Shown piece by piece: positions 22,681 through 34,065 of a stretch of 60,284 bases of DNA. The stretch is from Neocallimastix lanati (nom. inval.). Its lineage: Eukaryota; Neocallimastigomycota; Neocallimastigomycetes; Neocallimastigales; Neocallimastigaceae. The stretch covers positions 1-60,284 of the forward strand of contig JACVTC010000283.1 in the NCBI GenBank assembly GCA_016946835.1. Reading direction: 5' to 3'. Both the position numbers and the translations under genes were made by a program. Below the pieces are notes generated by a model. The model saw nothing but the letters and a program-made list of their open reading frames with translations, did not search any database and was not told the origin of the DNA. Each line of letters begins with the position of its first letter. The stretch's first letter is position 1.

Positions 22681-23583
22681 CTATCTACATGTAGCAACCA
22701 TATGAAAATTATTAATTTGTATAGGAATATTGATTAAATAGTCTTCCGAATAATCATCATTAATAGTTGCTAGTCGGATTCTTCCACCACTGATTCCAAT
22801 AGGCTCATATACAGAAGGTAACTTTCTAAGGAATTGATTAGTAATAATATTTAAATTACTACAAGAATCAATCAATGCTTTTCCTTTGACTCCTTCAACA
22901 GTAACGTCGACCATGGCTATATCATCTTCTTTGGGTTCTTTGTTTTTACTTTTATAAGTGTGATCAAGATTATTAACTATAGTAGTAGTAGCATAAATGT
23001 TGTCAACGGCACCGGCTATCTTAATAGAATCTTTTTCTAACTTTAAACCTTTTGCAACTTGAGATCTGATTTTTGGTGATACTTCAAATAATTCTCCAAA
23101 GGTAATATTACATTTAGTAGTATTTAAGTCTTTAATAACATTGTAAGGTAGATGATCAGTTATCATTTGGATCTTTCTTGAAACTCTAGGAATTTTGTTT
23201 CCAGGAAGTTTATTTACTTTTAGTTTCTCATTAATGAATTTATTTAATGTATTATTTGGAATACTATTTTCATCATTATTAGAAATAATATGATCAGTTT
23301 CATCAATATCAACAATTTCAATGGGCGAGGTGGAAGCAGATGCAAGTTCTGTATCACTAACCTCTTTTCTTTTTTCTTTTTCTTTTCTGCGATTAAATAA
23401 ATCTATATCAGTAATTTCCATTGGTGATTGAGAAGTACTAGCACGTTCTTTATCACGAATTTCTTTTTCTTTTTGTTTTTCGAGATTGATTAAGGGCTGT
23501 GACATTATCGAAGGATGTATCTGATTTGATGTTTGTTTTGGAGTTGGATTAACTTTCAATTCATTTTCTTTCTTCTTTCGCAA
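22681..23583 (-). pseudogene. Element B protease region
   Basis: 300 open codons covering a charged linker and the retropepsin domain. The active-site motif is ALIDSCSNLNII, with Cys where retropepsins normally have Gly, exactly as in element A. It ends in a premature stop just after VATCR, where A continues into RT. Upstream (23584-23890) the same pol frame is interrupted once by a one-base loss near 23706. The right arm of the inverted repeat begins inside this frame at 22880. Confidence 0.88.
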
Positions 23584-23870
23584 AGCTGGATTAACAATTG
23601 GTCGAGGATTATCTCTAAGACTTTTGTGAATTTTCTTTTCTTGATTACCTTTATGATCTTTACTAATGTTATCATGCTTTCTTTTAAAAGCAGCAACAAA
23701 TAGTCGTTTTCATCTTGAATTAAGTCAATATCTTCTAAATCATTGATGTCTTCTTCTTCGATTTCATCCTCAGATAATTTATAACTTTTTTCTTGATCTT
23801 CTATTTCTTCATGAAAGTAGTCATTAGCTGAAGATTGTTGATATTTAACGGAAGCTATTTTATTGACAAT

Positions 23871-23903
23871 GGGAGTGCTTCTTCTCCCTTTTAATGATTT
23901 AAA
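23871..23903 (-). promoter_or_regulatory. -1 frameshift signal of element B (right arm)
   Basis: Same module as 11353-11385. The heptamer is at 23897-23903 and the GGGAG/CTCCC stem at 23871-23888, separated by 8 nt. Confidence 0.78.
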
Positions 23904-24840
23904 CGTTTGTTTTCGAAGTATTCCTGACGATTCTTTTTGATAATAGCATTAAGTTTTGGACATTCGGTTTGAAAATGACCTTCTTCACTACAAAAGAAAC
24001 AGGTACTAACAGTTAAACCTTTTATTCTTTTAGTTAAGTTATCAACAGTTGAATCTTTTTCCTTTATTTTTGAATCATTAAATACTTTTCCTTTAGATTG
24101 GTTGTTATTAAAATTTGATGATTTATAAGAATTGTTGAAATTTGTTCTAAAATTTTCGTTTATTTCTTGGTTAAAGGTAGGCATCAATCTATCTACTTTT
24201 TCAGCTATTGCAAATGCTTTCTTTAAAGAAATGTCATCCTTGAGTGAAACCTTTTTCCAAGCTTCTTTATTATTTTTCAAAGAATCAGCATAATCCAATA
24301 CACTAATTCTTCTTTTCCTCTTTTTATCGAGTTTTAAATAGAGTGATCGATAGCGAATGTTAAAATCTTTAACTTTTTCATACTTTTTAATTTTTAAGGA
24401 GCGAAGTTCCTTAAGTAAGACGTTTTGATCTTCTTTTTTTCCATAAAATATTTCTAACTCATTAATAATTTCATCAAGACTTGGATAATGATTATCTTCT
24501 TCATCCTCATTATCATCGTCATCATCGTCATCATCATCATCGTCATCGTCATCACTATAGTTTTCGCCATATTCCATATTTTGAATTACTTCTCTTAGTT
24601 CACCAGTTGAAGTAAGATACATGCAGTAAAAATAGTTTCTGGATCATCTACATGTTGATATCTGATCTAAAATTTTAAATCTGAAGCCCAAGATCTAATA
24701 TCGAGATGTTCTTTGCTTAGTTTTTCTATGTCTTTTAATTCTTTCTTGAGTTCTCTAAAGCTAATAGCGTGATTTTTGTTTATAACAGTTGGAATTGGAA
24801 CTGCAGGATTTGAAGTTGATGGAGAAGATCCTGAACTCAT
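23891..24840 (-). pseudogene. gag: Element B gag (right arm)
   Basis: Start ATG at 24840. It has an in-frame TAG at 24667-24669 replacing a Trp codon conserved in element A, then a one-base deletion, then an open C-terminal part (24622-23891) with an Asp-rich run and a full CCHC knuckle. It has the same breaks as the left-arm copy. The open frame to 25026 includes leader codons upstream of the likely start. Confidence 0.88.
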
Positions 24841-24977
24841 TTTAACTAATATTGAAAGTAACAGAATAGAATTGAGCAAAATGAATGTTTGAAAATAACT
24901 AATAAATAATATTGACTGAAGTAATATCAGATTTTTCTTGAATTTAATAATTCTAGTATAAACTAAAGTCCAATGAC

Positions 24978-25145
24978 AATCAAATGTACTATTGAAGATA
25001 TAAACTAGTGTTACACTGACCCCCAAATATATCTGAAAAAGAATAATATATAGATATAAACTAGTGTAGTGATAACCCCTAAATATATCGGAATAATAAA
25101 TAATATAGATATAAAATAATGCTTTGTCTTGCCCCTAAATATATT
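24978..25145 (-). repeat. Leader tandem repeat of element B (3 x ~56 bp)
   Basis: Right-arm copy of the repeat at 10111-10278. The unit begins with a GATATATTTAGGGG-like motif on the minus strand. Confidence 0.7.
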
Positions 25146-25805
25146 TTGATAATTGTATTGTTCTTTACTTTCAAAAAAAAAAATTTTAATGTAATAGAAT
25201 CTTCGAATTAATGGTGTTGTTGTGTGCTTTTGTTATTATCAATTGGCAATGTGGTAGGAAACTTTTTCTGAGTTGACCGTAAGACGACTTTGATATAACT
25301 CAATTAAAATTTAAAAATAAAAATATTATTTGTATACAACTAAAAAAAAAATAAAATATGATTTATTAAAACAAAAAAAAATTTTTATGGAATAATATAC
25401 ATATAAAAAGAGCATTTCCTGGAATTTTCCATATCCAGTACTAAAAAGTAGGTATGTAGTGCTTGAATTACCACAGCTTGCCTATTACGGTGTCATGTAG
25501 TAATCAAACCAGACGCTTCTGCTTTCAAATAAACAGAACGACCAGAGCTCAAGAATGACCTTTCAATTCTTGAGATAAATTAATCCGGAAACTACCTACT
25601 GTTGGAATTTTAGTACTAGGTATACTTCTAAACCGTACTAAATCCCTTTTTATATGTTTCCAATAAATTTTATTTTATTAAAGCTTCACCGGTAATTGCT
25701 TACCTATCACTTTAATATTAAAAAAAAAAATTAACAAAAAAAAATTGTTTTATTAGAAATATTACTATCCTATTATTGTTTACTCTATATTTACGATTAT
25801 TAACT

Positions 25806-25823
25806 TCCCCGATATCTCCACCA
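25806..25823 (-). other. Primer-binding site of element B (right arm)
   Basis: The minus strand reads TGGTGGAGATATCGGGGA, 7 bp inside the 5' LTR. Confidence 0.85.
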
Positions 25824-25830
25824 CTTTTTA

Positions 25831-26754
25831 TGTTGAGGTTCGGGACAGATCAATAATAAATATAGAAATAAACACTAAAATAAAAAAAATTAATTAAAAA
25901 TTAAAATATATCTTTTTTTTAAAATATTTTATTTATTTATTTAATAAAAATTATTCAATTAAAACTAAAGATAATTTAATTTCTTGAATAAGATTATATT
26001 TTTTTTTCAGATTATTTTTCTAAAATACAATTTTCTCATCTATTTATATTTTTTTTATCGTTAGAAATGGTCAAGCCATTTCTTTAGAATATCTTAGAGT
26101 TACATGTTTGAATTGTATTTAAATTATAAATTCATAATCTATTCTATTACAATAAATAATTATTACATATTATTAAATTCTAAACTATTTATTATTAATT
26201 GTAGTGATAATATATTTTAAAAATAATTTTATTACTTTTACAGAACTATTAGTAATAGAGTATTATTTAATTTTATACTATTTTTAAATAAAAGTATTTT
26301 AGATTATTATCTATTATTAATATTATTATAAATAGGGTGTATTTTGGAAGGAAGTATTACTAATTTTAATGACAAGGATCATGGATTTAAATAAAATATT
26401 TTTAAATCATTATTAATTATATTAATTTTTATTAATAATAAATAATCTGTATTAGTAATATTTGTAAAATAAAATTTTCTTTAATAATAAAATATTGATA
26501 GAATAAATCATATTAATAAAACTAGATATTGATAATAATATTGATATTAATAATATAGTATTAATTTTAATAATAAAGTATTGATATTAATAAAGAATTT
26601 ATATTAATAATAATAAATTTAATATTAGTAATAATTTGGCAGTAATAGAACATAAGAAAGTTCCCCAAGTAAGGAAATAAATAATTTAATTTTAGTGGTT
26701 AAGTTATTTTTATGAAAAATAATAAAATTAACATTGTTTGTTCATTCCTTAACA
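25831..26754 (-). repeat. 5' LTR of element B, 924 bp
   Basis: Near-identical partner of 18851-19773, with the same palindrome and TATA arrangement as the left-arm copy at 9173-9215. Confidence 0.93.
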
Positions 26755-28537
26755 ACAATATTATGGTTCGGGTTTTATTAGAATTTTTATTTAATTATTA
26801 ATTTTTAATATTTTTCTGTCTACATTTTAATTATTGAAAAACTTCACTTATTTATACTTTTTGAAAAAAATAAATATGTAAAGCCTTTCTACATTTTATT
26901 ATCATATTTAAAAAAAAAAATAATTTACTATTACTAATTAATTAAAATTTTATATTACTTTAAATTAACTAATTCATAAGTATTTTTATTTTAATAAATT
27001 TTGTTTATATAATTTTATATTATTTTTCATATACTAAAACTAAATTATTTAATATATACGAAAAGTAACAAACAAAATTTAAAAAGATTTTACAGAAAAA
27101 TAAAGTTATTTTAATCAAGAATGTTAATATAATATTCTTATATTTTATATAAAATAAATTTAAAAACTATAATATATTTAATATTTATTATTAATCAATT
27201 AAGATTTGATTTTATTTGTAGAAAATAAAAATATTAAATAATCAATTTAAAAATAAAATAAAATACTAAAAAGAATACAAGTTTAATATTGATACAATAT
27301 AATAATAATATAATAATATATTTGAAAATAAAAATAAAATATTAATATTGATAATAAACACTTTAATAAAATAATAAAATTTAAGGTTAAATTATAGATA
27401 TTGATATTAATAATAAAAATATAGAATTATTGATAATATTTTAGAAACTTTTAATAAAAATATAAAAAAAAATATATATTTAGAAAATATTTTAGTATAG
27501 AAAATATAGTAAAGTAATATTAAGTAAAGAATAATATAATGGATTCTAAAGTAAGTTGAAATTCTAATTAATAATCCATTATATGTTCGTTCTTTACTAA
27601 CATGTAAGAATCTATAATTATTTTTAACAAAATAATTATATTTTCTTAGTTAGGTTATAATTAATATAACTTTTATTTAACTCATATTTCATTTATACAA
27701 TTAATTATAATTAATAATTTATTTAATTATATATGAAAATTTTATTTAGTTTAATATTAAAAATTTATTTAATCAAATAATTTTTATACATTTAAAATAA
27801 TATTAAATTTATTTAATTATTCACTTAATTATTAAATTTATTAGTTTTAGTTTTCTCTCACTTATTAAATCATAAACTAAAACACTATTCTGTATTTTAT
27901 CATGTATTCTGTATTGTATTAATCATGTATTTTATTATTAATGTATTGTTTTATATTTTTTATGTAAAGTTCTATAAAATAGAACTAAATAGATTAAATT
28001 TTAAATTTTATGATCGAAATAATTTTCATTATTTTATTCTTTTATTTTCGATCATTATATTAGATTAAGTAATCGGTTAATTAAGGTTTTTCCAATTACT
28101 TCTTAAAAGTAATCGGTTTTACTTAATTAACGCGATGATCGATATGGATAGAATATCGATCAAAAAACTTATCTAGGTTTTTCTTCTAGTCTTTTCCTAG
28201 ATAAGAGATTTGTTAAGATTAGAACCCCTTTTGATTTTAACCTTATTTTGAAAAAAAAGTATAAATAAGGCTCTTGAGTTCTCTTTGAGAAATCAAGAGT
28301 TATTATTATAACAATTATAATATAATAATAATAACAATAAGTTTTAACATTTAAAATTTTTAATAAATAATAAAACAAATTATTTTAATAAAACAAATTT
28401 TATAATTAAAACTTTTCCTTATCAATTTTAGTGTTTCGTCTATTATAATTCGTTATAATAAACTCGATAATTAGAAAGAACCATAGGTAAGTATGATTCT
28501 TTTCTAAACCTTTAATATTAGCAGTTAGAGCTAATAT
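26755..28537 (+). repeat. LTR-like blocks H and G (right-arm copies)
   Basis: Reverse complement of 6719-8501. The H-like LTR spans 26755-27602 and the G block 27603-28537, with palindromes at 28092-28116 and 28137-28161 and a TATA motif near 28260. No gene was seen; the open frame 28169-28378 is the duplicate of a fortuitous one. Confidence 0.5.
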
Positions 28538-29195
28538 TGTCAAAGTTTTTAGATAATTTGGTCTTAACGATTAGGTCAAGATGCCAAATTATAGTAATTA
28601 ATTAATAACTTAATTTTACTCTTATTTAAAACATATTGTTATTAGTAAATTTTATAATTAAGTTTTTATTTAAAATATAAATTTTATTTAATCTTAATAA
28701 TATTTTATTACATTATTATTTTATATAATTATTACTATAATTTAAATTACAATAATCCTACAAAGGATTAATCAAAAGATTTAAACATGTATTTATATAA
28801 AATAATTAATTATTAAAATATTAATTATTAATATGAATATGTAATAGTATTAATATAAGTTTGATATTGATAATATAAAATAAGATAATAATATAAATAT
28901 TTAATATAAATAAAATATAAGAATCTAATATAGCTAAATATTATATTTTATAATTAAAATATAATATGTAGAAATTAATTTAATATGACAATCACGTGTT
29001 TACATTATTTAATATATATTAAATTCAATATGATAATAATATTTAGTAATTAGTTGGCCTAGACTAATTCCTAAATATTTTAATAAAGTTAATTTAATAA
29101 TAATTATTATATTATTATTATTTATTAATATTGAAATTCAAATAACTGAATTATCGAAATTGAAATTGAATTGAAATTCAGTTATTATCTTAACA
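28538..29195 (-). repeat. Solo LTR, family F (right arm)
   Basis: Duplicate of 6061-6718, flanked by the target duplication (AATAT on this strand) on both sides. Confidence 0.9.
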
Positions 29196-29248
29196 AATAT
29201 TAATGATTAATAATTTAATTATAATTTTTTAATTAAATTATTACATAA

Positions 29249-30041
29249 CATGGTATGGTTCATATAGTTTTAGGAATATAATAATAATTAACACAAATAA
29301 TAAAATTACAATAAAAAAAAAATAATTTGTTTTAAAATCAATATTTATTTATTTAAATTTATAAAAGAAAAATAATAATATAATTATTTATTTAATAAAA
29401 AGAAAGTTATTCATTATATTTTATTTCACTAAAAATTACATGTATTTATATTTTTTTATCAAATTAAAATTTGTAAAGCCTAACTATTTCTTAATAAACT
29501 AATTACTAATTATTTTAATAAATAAAACATTTAAATTGAAATTGAATTATTATTTTAGTTAATAATATTATTGTTATAAATATTAGTTTTATATTATTGA
29601 ATTATTAATTATTTAATAATAGTTTAATATTAATATATATAAAATAAAAATAAAGAGATTATACAGAATATTTTAATTGTGGTTTAGTTAAATTTAGTAA
29701 TTAAAAATAAATTTAAATTGATAACGAAAATTGTAATAACTAATTAAATAGATTTGATTATTTTCAATATATCATATTACAAAATAAATATAATATTAAT
29801 ATATTAAGTGGGCAAGGACAATATTCTTGGCTAAAGATTTTTAATACATTATAATGGAATCGGATCGATAATTCAAAAAGGAATTATAAGTTAATTGGTG
29901 ATTTATTAACTTAAGATTTCTATTTAGTAATATTTGAAGAATATTGGAAAGTTCCAATTATATAGAATAGAATAATCTATAAGGTTAGAATAATTTATAT
30001 TATTCTAGCACAATTAGTATTATTTGTTCATTCTGTATTAA
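29249..30041 (-). repeat. 3' LTR of element A (right arm)
   Basis: 793 bp, matching 35477-36222 plus 43170-43221. A TATA-like motif lies on the minus strand near 29450. The polypurine tract is at about 30042-30053. Confidence 0.93.
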
Positions 30042-30063
30042 GATGCCCCCGCTAAGACTCAAG

Positions 30064-33000
30064 CTAGGTAGAAGCTGAGTTAAACTTGACAATATTTTTC
30101 AAATGGACATTACGATTCATTTGTATATTAGTAGCAGGGTCTGCTAAAGTGACTGTGTTGAATTGTTTCTTTACCACTTTCATAGGTCCAACAAAGTAAG
30201 GTTCTAATTTAGTTCGATTAAAGTTTCTTACTAGTACTAAATCACCTGGTTTTATTCTTTTAGCTTGATTCATACTGGTCTTTTCTTCTCTCCTAGTAGC
30301 CCAATACTTCGAAGCATTTTTGATATTAGATGCGGCCTCCATTACCCATTGGTAGTGTGATACAAATTTTTCCAGTAGAATTTCGTCAGAAGACTTATTT
30401 ATACCCTTAGTTGGTCTGGCAGCAATGTCAAAAGGTTGTTGGTCCTCCCTTCCATAAACTAATTCAAAACTTGAATGGTTGGTGATTGAGTTTTTAGTAG
30501 TTCTTAAAGCCCAAAGTGCAGATGGTAAAATTTCATCCCATTCTTTGTGTTGTTGTTCTAGTAATCGTAATAATTTTCCAATTTCTTTATTACGATTCTC
30601 AACTAAACCATTGCTTTCAGGATGATATGGAGTGATAAATTTAACATATACATCATATAAATCAAGGAAGATTTTTGTCATATCTGATGTAAATTGTGTT
30701 CCATTATCAGTAGTGATAATTTGAGGTACACCGTGTCGAGCAAATACATTAATTAAAAATTTTATCACATCCTGAGAAGTAACATTTTCAGTGGGCTCTG
30801 CCTCAACCCATTTTGTAAAATAATCAACCACAACGATTATATATTGATTATTATTTCTGGTTTTACTTAGAGGTCCTATAATGTCCAATTCTAAGTGTGT
30901 AAATGGTCCTTCCACTTCAGTTGGTTTATCTTCTGTTGGTTCAGGGTATGGTTGAGATTTATTTAATTGACATTTTTCACATTTACCTATAATTCGCTTA
31001 ATGTCATTAACCATATTGTTCCAATAGTAGCTCTTTTTCAAACGTTGGTATGTCTTGTAATAGCCTTCGTGTCCTATACTGTGTGCTTGAAAAATTAATT
31101 GAAGTTTTTCTTTTGTATCTGTAACTAATTTTCTATAATTATTGCCATCAACAAAGTAGTCCACACCATCAATTGTCGTAAATTTTTCTTCAATAAATTC
31201 CTTAATGGTTCTTGAAAGCAGGTTTTCATCTTGTTCATTGATAATTTGTGTTGTTAAGACAACTTTTTCTTTTTCATTTTTCATTCTTGATAAAGCATCT
31301 GCGACAACATTATTCTTTCCAGTTTCATATCGTAAATCAATTCCTAACATACTGACAGTCAAACACCATCTAGTATGACGAGAATTTTGTGGTTCCTTAC
31401 TTTTAAGTAATCCGATTAATGGTCTATGATCTGTATATACTATAGTTTGCTTAGGATTTCCCATAATATAAGATTTTAATTTATTAATACAGTAAATTAG
31501 AGCAGCACCTTCTAGATCCGTAATTCCATAATTCTTTTCCGATTTAGATAAACTTCTACTAATATAATGAACCGGATGCTCCTTTCCAGTTTCATCATCC
31601 TTTTGTAAAAGCACACCGCCTATTCCATCATAGGAAGCATCTGTTCTTATAATAAATTCTCTATCAAATCTAGGAAATCTTAATATTGGGGCATTGATTA
31701 ATCTTTCCTTAAGAATTTTAAAACTTTCTTCTTGTTCCTTTTTCCATTCAAACTTAATACCTTTTCTTAATAGAGTGCAGAGAGGAGCAGTAACTTTTGC
31801 AAAGTCCTTAATAAAATTTCTATAATATCCAATGGCTCCTAAAAATGATCGAAGTTCATGAATGTTAGAGGGAGCCTTCCATTCTTTAATAGCTTCAACT
31901 TTGTTTTCCAATGGACTTAAACCTTCTGAGGATACTTTATGTCCAAGTACTTCTACTTCAGTTTGCATGAAAGAACACTTTTCGATATTGATTTTTAACT
32001 TATGTTCCTTGAATATTTCTAAGACTTGTTTAAGTTGTTCTAGGTGTTCTTCTTCAGTTCTTGAGTAGATTAAAATATCATCGATAAAGTTATAGACGCA
32101 TTTTCCTATTAAGGGAAATAGTATACGGTTCATTTCTCTTTGGAATGTAGCTGGAGCACCTGTTAAACCGAAGGGCATTACTTTGAATTGGTAGTTTCCG
32201 AACTTAGTTGTAAAGGTAGTGATTTCAACACTATCATCATCCATTAATATTTGATGATAACCGGAATAAAGATCTAATGTTGAGAAGATTTTTGCTCCAT
32301 CTAAGCTATCAAAAATTTCCTCAATATTTGGTAAAGAATAAGAATCCTTCTTAGTTGCTTCATTTACTTTCCTATAGTCAATACACAGGCGCCATTTACC
32401 GTTCTTTTTAGGCACAAGTACTACTGGTGATGACCATTCTGAACATGAAGGTTCAATTAATCGTTTATATATGAGTTTGGTTAATTCTTCTTTTAAGATA
32501 TCTGTTTTTAATTTACTAAGTCGATAAAATTTTTGTTTAATAGGTTTAACTCCTTCTTTAAGAATAATTTTGTGTGGTGATAAATCTGAAGGTGTTAATT
32601 CTTCAGAAGAAGTTGCAATTATATCAATATATTCTTCAAGTAATTTAGTAATAGCTTCTCTATAATTTGAATTGATTGTACTTTGAAAAACTGTGTCATA
32701 TATATATTTTATGGGTGGTAATCCTTCAATCGTTTTCAATTGTTGCTTAGCTTCTTGGTGATTCAATGCTTTGATTACACATAATAATTTTTCTTCGTCA
32801 TCATATTCATTATTAATAGGTGCAATTTCTTCAATTAAACCCTGATCATTAAATCGACAAAGACTATATCTAATTGGATGTATAAATAACTGGTTATCAA
32901 TTTGAGTTTTGAGGTTGATTAATATATCATAGAATGGATCCTCCTTGTCTATAATTCTACACGTAACAAGTAGTTCTAGTTCATTAATTTTTACGGGAAC

Positions 33001-33882
33001 TTTGATTAACACATCTTCTGAGTAATCATCATTCATCGTTGCTAAACGTATTCGTCCTGCACTAACTCCTATAGGTTCATACTGATAAGGTAATTTATCT
33101 AAAAATTGCTTTGTGATAATACTTAAGTTGCTACATGAATCTATTAAAGCCTTACCACGAACTCCATCTACTATTACATCAACCATAGCAATATCATCTT
33201 CTTGTGGTTCATGATGTTTACTTTTATATGTATGATCTATATTGTTCGTTATTATTGTAGTAGCACACATATTATCCACTGCACCTGAAATTTTAGTATT
33301 ATTCTTTTCTAATTTAAGTCCTTGTGATACTTGAGACCGTATCTTTGGAGCAACGTCCAATAATTGTCCAAATGTAATATTGCAATTACTGGAGTTTAAA
33401 TCTTTGATCACGTCATAACTATCACAATCAGTTTGCATTTGTATTCTTTTTGGAATTCTAGTTGGCATAATTTCAGTTGACTTTTCTGATGATTTTTCTT
33501 GAATTAATTTATTTAAAGTTTGTTTAGAATTATTTCCTTCCTGAGAAGTTTCTTCATTAATAATATTAACAATACTATTTTTATTATTTTCCACAGAAGT
33601 ACTAGTACTAGCTCTTTTATTATCTTTTAGCTCTTTCTCAATCCTCTTTTCTTTCTCTATTCTGGGTTGAGCCATAATCGAAGGATGTAATTGAGTTGTT
33701 GGCTTTTTGACTGGTCGCGATGTTCCCCTTAATTGATTTTCTTTTTGTTTTCGTAAACCTGGAGTAACTATTGGCTTAGGATCATCTCTTAGACTACGGT
33801 GAACCCTCTTTCCTCTTTGGTCACTAGTCTCTTCATCTTTAGGATTTGCCTTTCTCTTTATAACGTTTACTAAGTAATCCAA
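30064..33882 (-). CDS. pol: Element A Pol polyprotein (intact)
   Basis: 1272 open codons as annotated from an in-frame TTG. The frame is open back to the slippery site at 34065, giving about 60 more residues including an acidic stretch, so synthesis as a Gag-Pol -1 fusion is likely. Domains are a charged linker, then retropepsin with DSCS (33130-33141) instead of DSG/DTG, RT (YRKVN, LYSGYHQI, FGLTGAPATFQ, FIDDILIYS), RNase H (RTDASYDG, YTDHRPL, ADALSR), integrase zinc finger (H-H, CEKC), and integrase core with Asp, Asp, Glu in LELDIIGP, TTDNGTQF and ESNGLVENRN. A GPY/F-type tail follows, with no chromodomain. It makes the enzymes for reverse transcription and integration, in cytoplasmic particles and the nucleus. 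Confidence 0.96.
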   Translation of the reverse strand: MDYLVNVIKRKANPKDEETSDQRGKRVHRSLRDDPKPIVTPGLRKQKENQLRGTSRPVKKPTTQLHPSIMAQPRIEKEKRIEKELKDNKRASTSTSVENNKNSIVNIINEETSQEGNNSKQTLNKLIQEKSSEKSTEIMPTRIPKRIQMQTDCDSYDVIKDLNSSNCNITFGQLLDVAPKIRSQVSQGLKLEKNNTKISGAVDNMCATTIITNNIDHTYKSKHHEPQEDDIAMVDVIVDGVRGKALIDSCSNLSIITKQFLDKLPYQYEPIGVSAGRIRLATMNDDYSEDVLIKVPVKINELELLVTCRIIDKEDPFYDILINLKTQIDNQLFIHPIRYSLCRFNDQGLIEEIAPINNEYDDEEKLLCVIKALNHQEAKQQLKTIEGLPPIKYIYDTVFQSTINSNYREAITKLLEEYIDIIATSSEELTPSDLSPHKIILKEGVKPIKQKFYRLSKLKTDILKEELTKLIYKRLIEPSCSEWSSPVVLVPKKNGKWRLCIDYRKVNEATKKDSYSLPNIEEIFDSLDGAKIFSTLDLYSGYHQILMDDDSVEITTFTTKFGNYQFKVMPFGLTGAPATFQREMNRILFPLIGKCVYNFIDDILIYSRTEEEHLEQLKQVLEIFKEHKLKINIEKCSFMQTEVEVLGHKVSSEGLSPLENKVEAIKEWKAPSNIHELRSFLGAIGYYRNFIKDFAKVTAPLCTLLRKGIKFEWKKEQEESFKILKERLINAPILRFPRFDREFIIRTDASYDGIGGVLLQKDDETGKEHPVHYISRSLSKSEKNYGITDLEGAALIYCINKLKSYIMGNPKQTIVYTDHRPLIGLLKSKEPQNSRHTRWCLTVSMLGIDLRYETGKNNVVADALSRMKNEKEKVVLTTQIINEQDENLLSRTIKEFIEEKFTTIDGVDYFVDGNNYRKLVTDTKEKLQLIFQAHSIGHEGYYKTYQRLKKSYYWNNMVNDIKRIIGKCEKCQLNKSQPYPEPTEDKPTEVEGPFTHLELDIIGPLSKTRNNNQYIIVVVDYFTKWVEAEPTENVTSQDVIKFLINVFARHGVPQIITTDNGTQFTSDMTKIFLDLYDVYVKFITPYHPESNGLVENRNKEIGKLLRLLEQQHKEWDEILPSALWALRTTKNSITNHSSFELVYGREDQQPFDIAARPTKGINKSSDEILLEKFVSHYQWVMEAASNIKNASKYWATRREEKTSMNQAKRIKPGDLVLVRNFNRTKLEPYFVGPMKVVKKQFNTVTLADPATNIQMNRNVHLKNIVKFNSAST

Positions 33883-34032
33883 TTCTTTGGAACCATCCGA
33901 CTCATCATCAAAATCTTCGTAATAATCCGTAGTAGTACCTTCTTGGAAATCAGCAATTTCTTCATAATCATCATCTTCTTTTAAGTCAACTGTTTTGGGA
34001 CGATGGCAGACTGAAGCAATTTTTTTGACGAT

Positions 34033-34065
34033 GGGAGTGCTTCTACTCCCTTTTAGTGGTTTAAA
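34033..34065 (-). promoter_or_regulatory. -1 frameshift signal of element A (intact copy)
   Basis: The minus strand has TTTAAAC at 34059-34065, in gag register T TTA AAC, then CAC and the TAA stop at 34053-34055. An 8-nt spacer separates the heptamer from a hairpin of 6-bp stem GGGAGT/ACTCCC with a 6-nt loop at 34033-34050. From the heptamer the -1 frame is open without interruption into pol. Confidence 0.85.

Larger units (their letters stand above)
18851..26754 (-). mobile_element. Complete Ty3/Gypsy element B (about 7.9 kb)
   Basis: LTRs at 18851-19773 and 25831-26754 differ at about three sites, showing recent insertion. The internal order on the minus strand is primer site, leader, gag, pro, RT, RNase H, integrase, polypurine tract. 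The flanks ACAA (18847-18850 and 26755-26758) suggest a 4-bp target duplication. Coding capacity is broken in gag (nonsense plus frameshift), pro and integrase, so B probably moved using proteins from a related element. It is inserted in older LTR debris. Confidence 0.92.
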
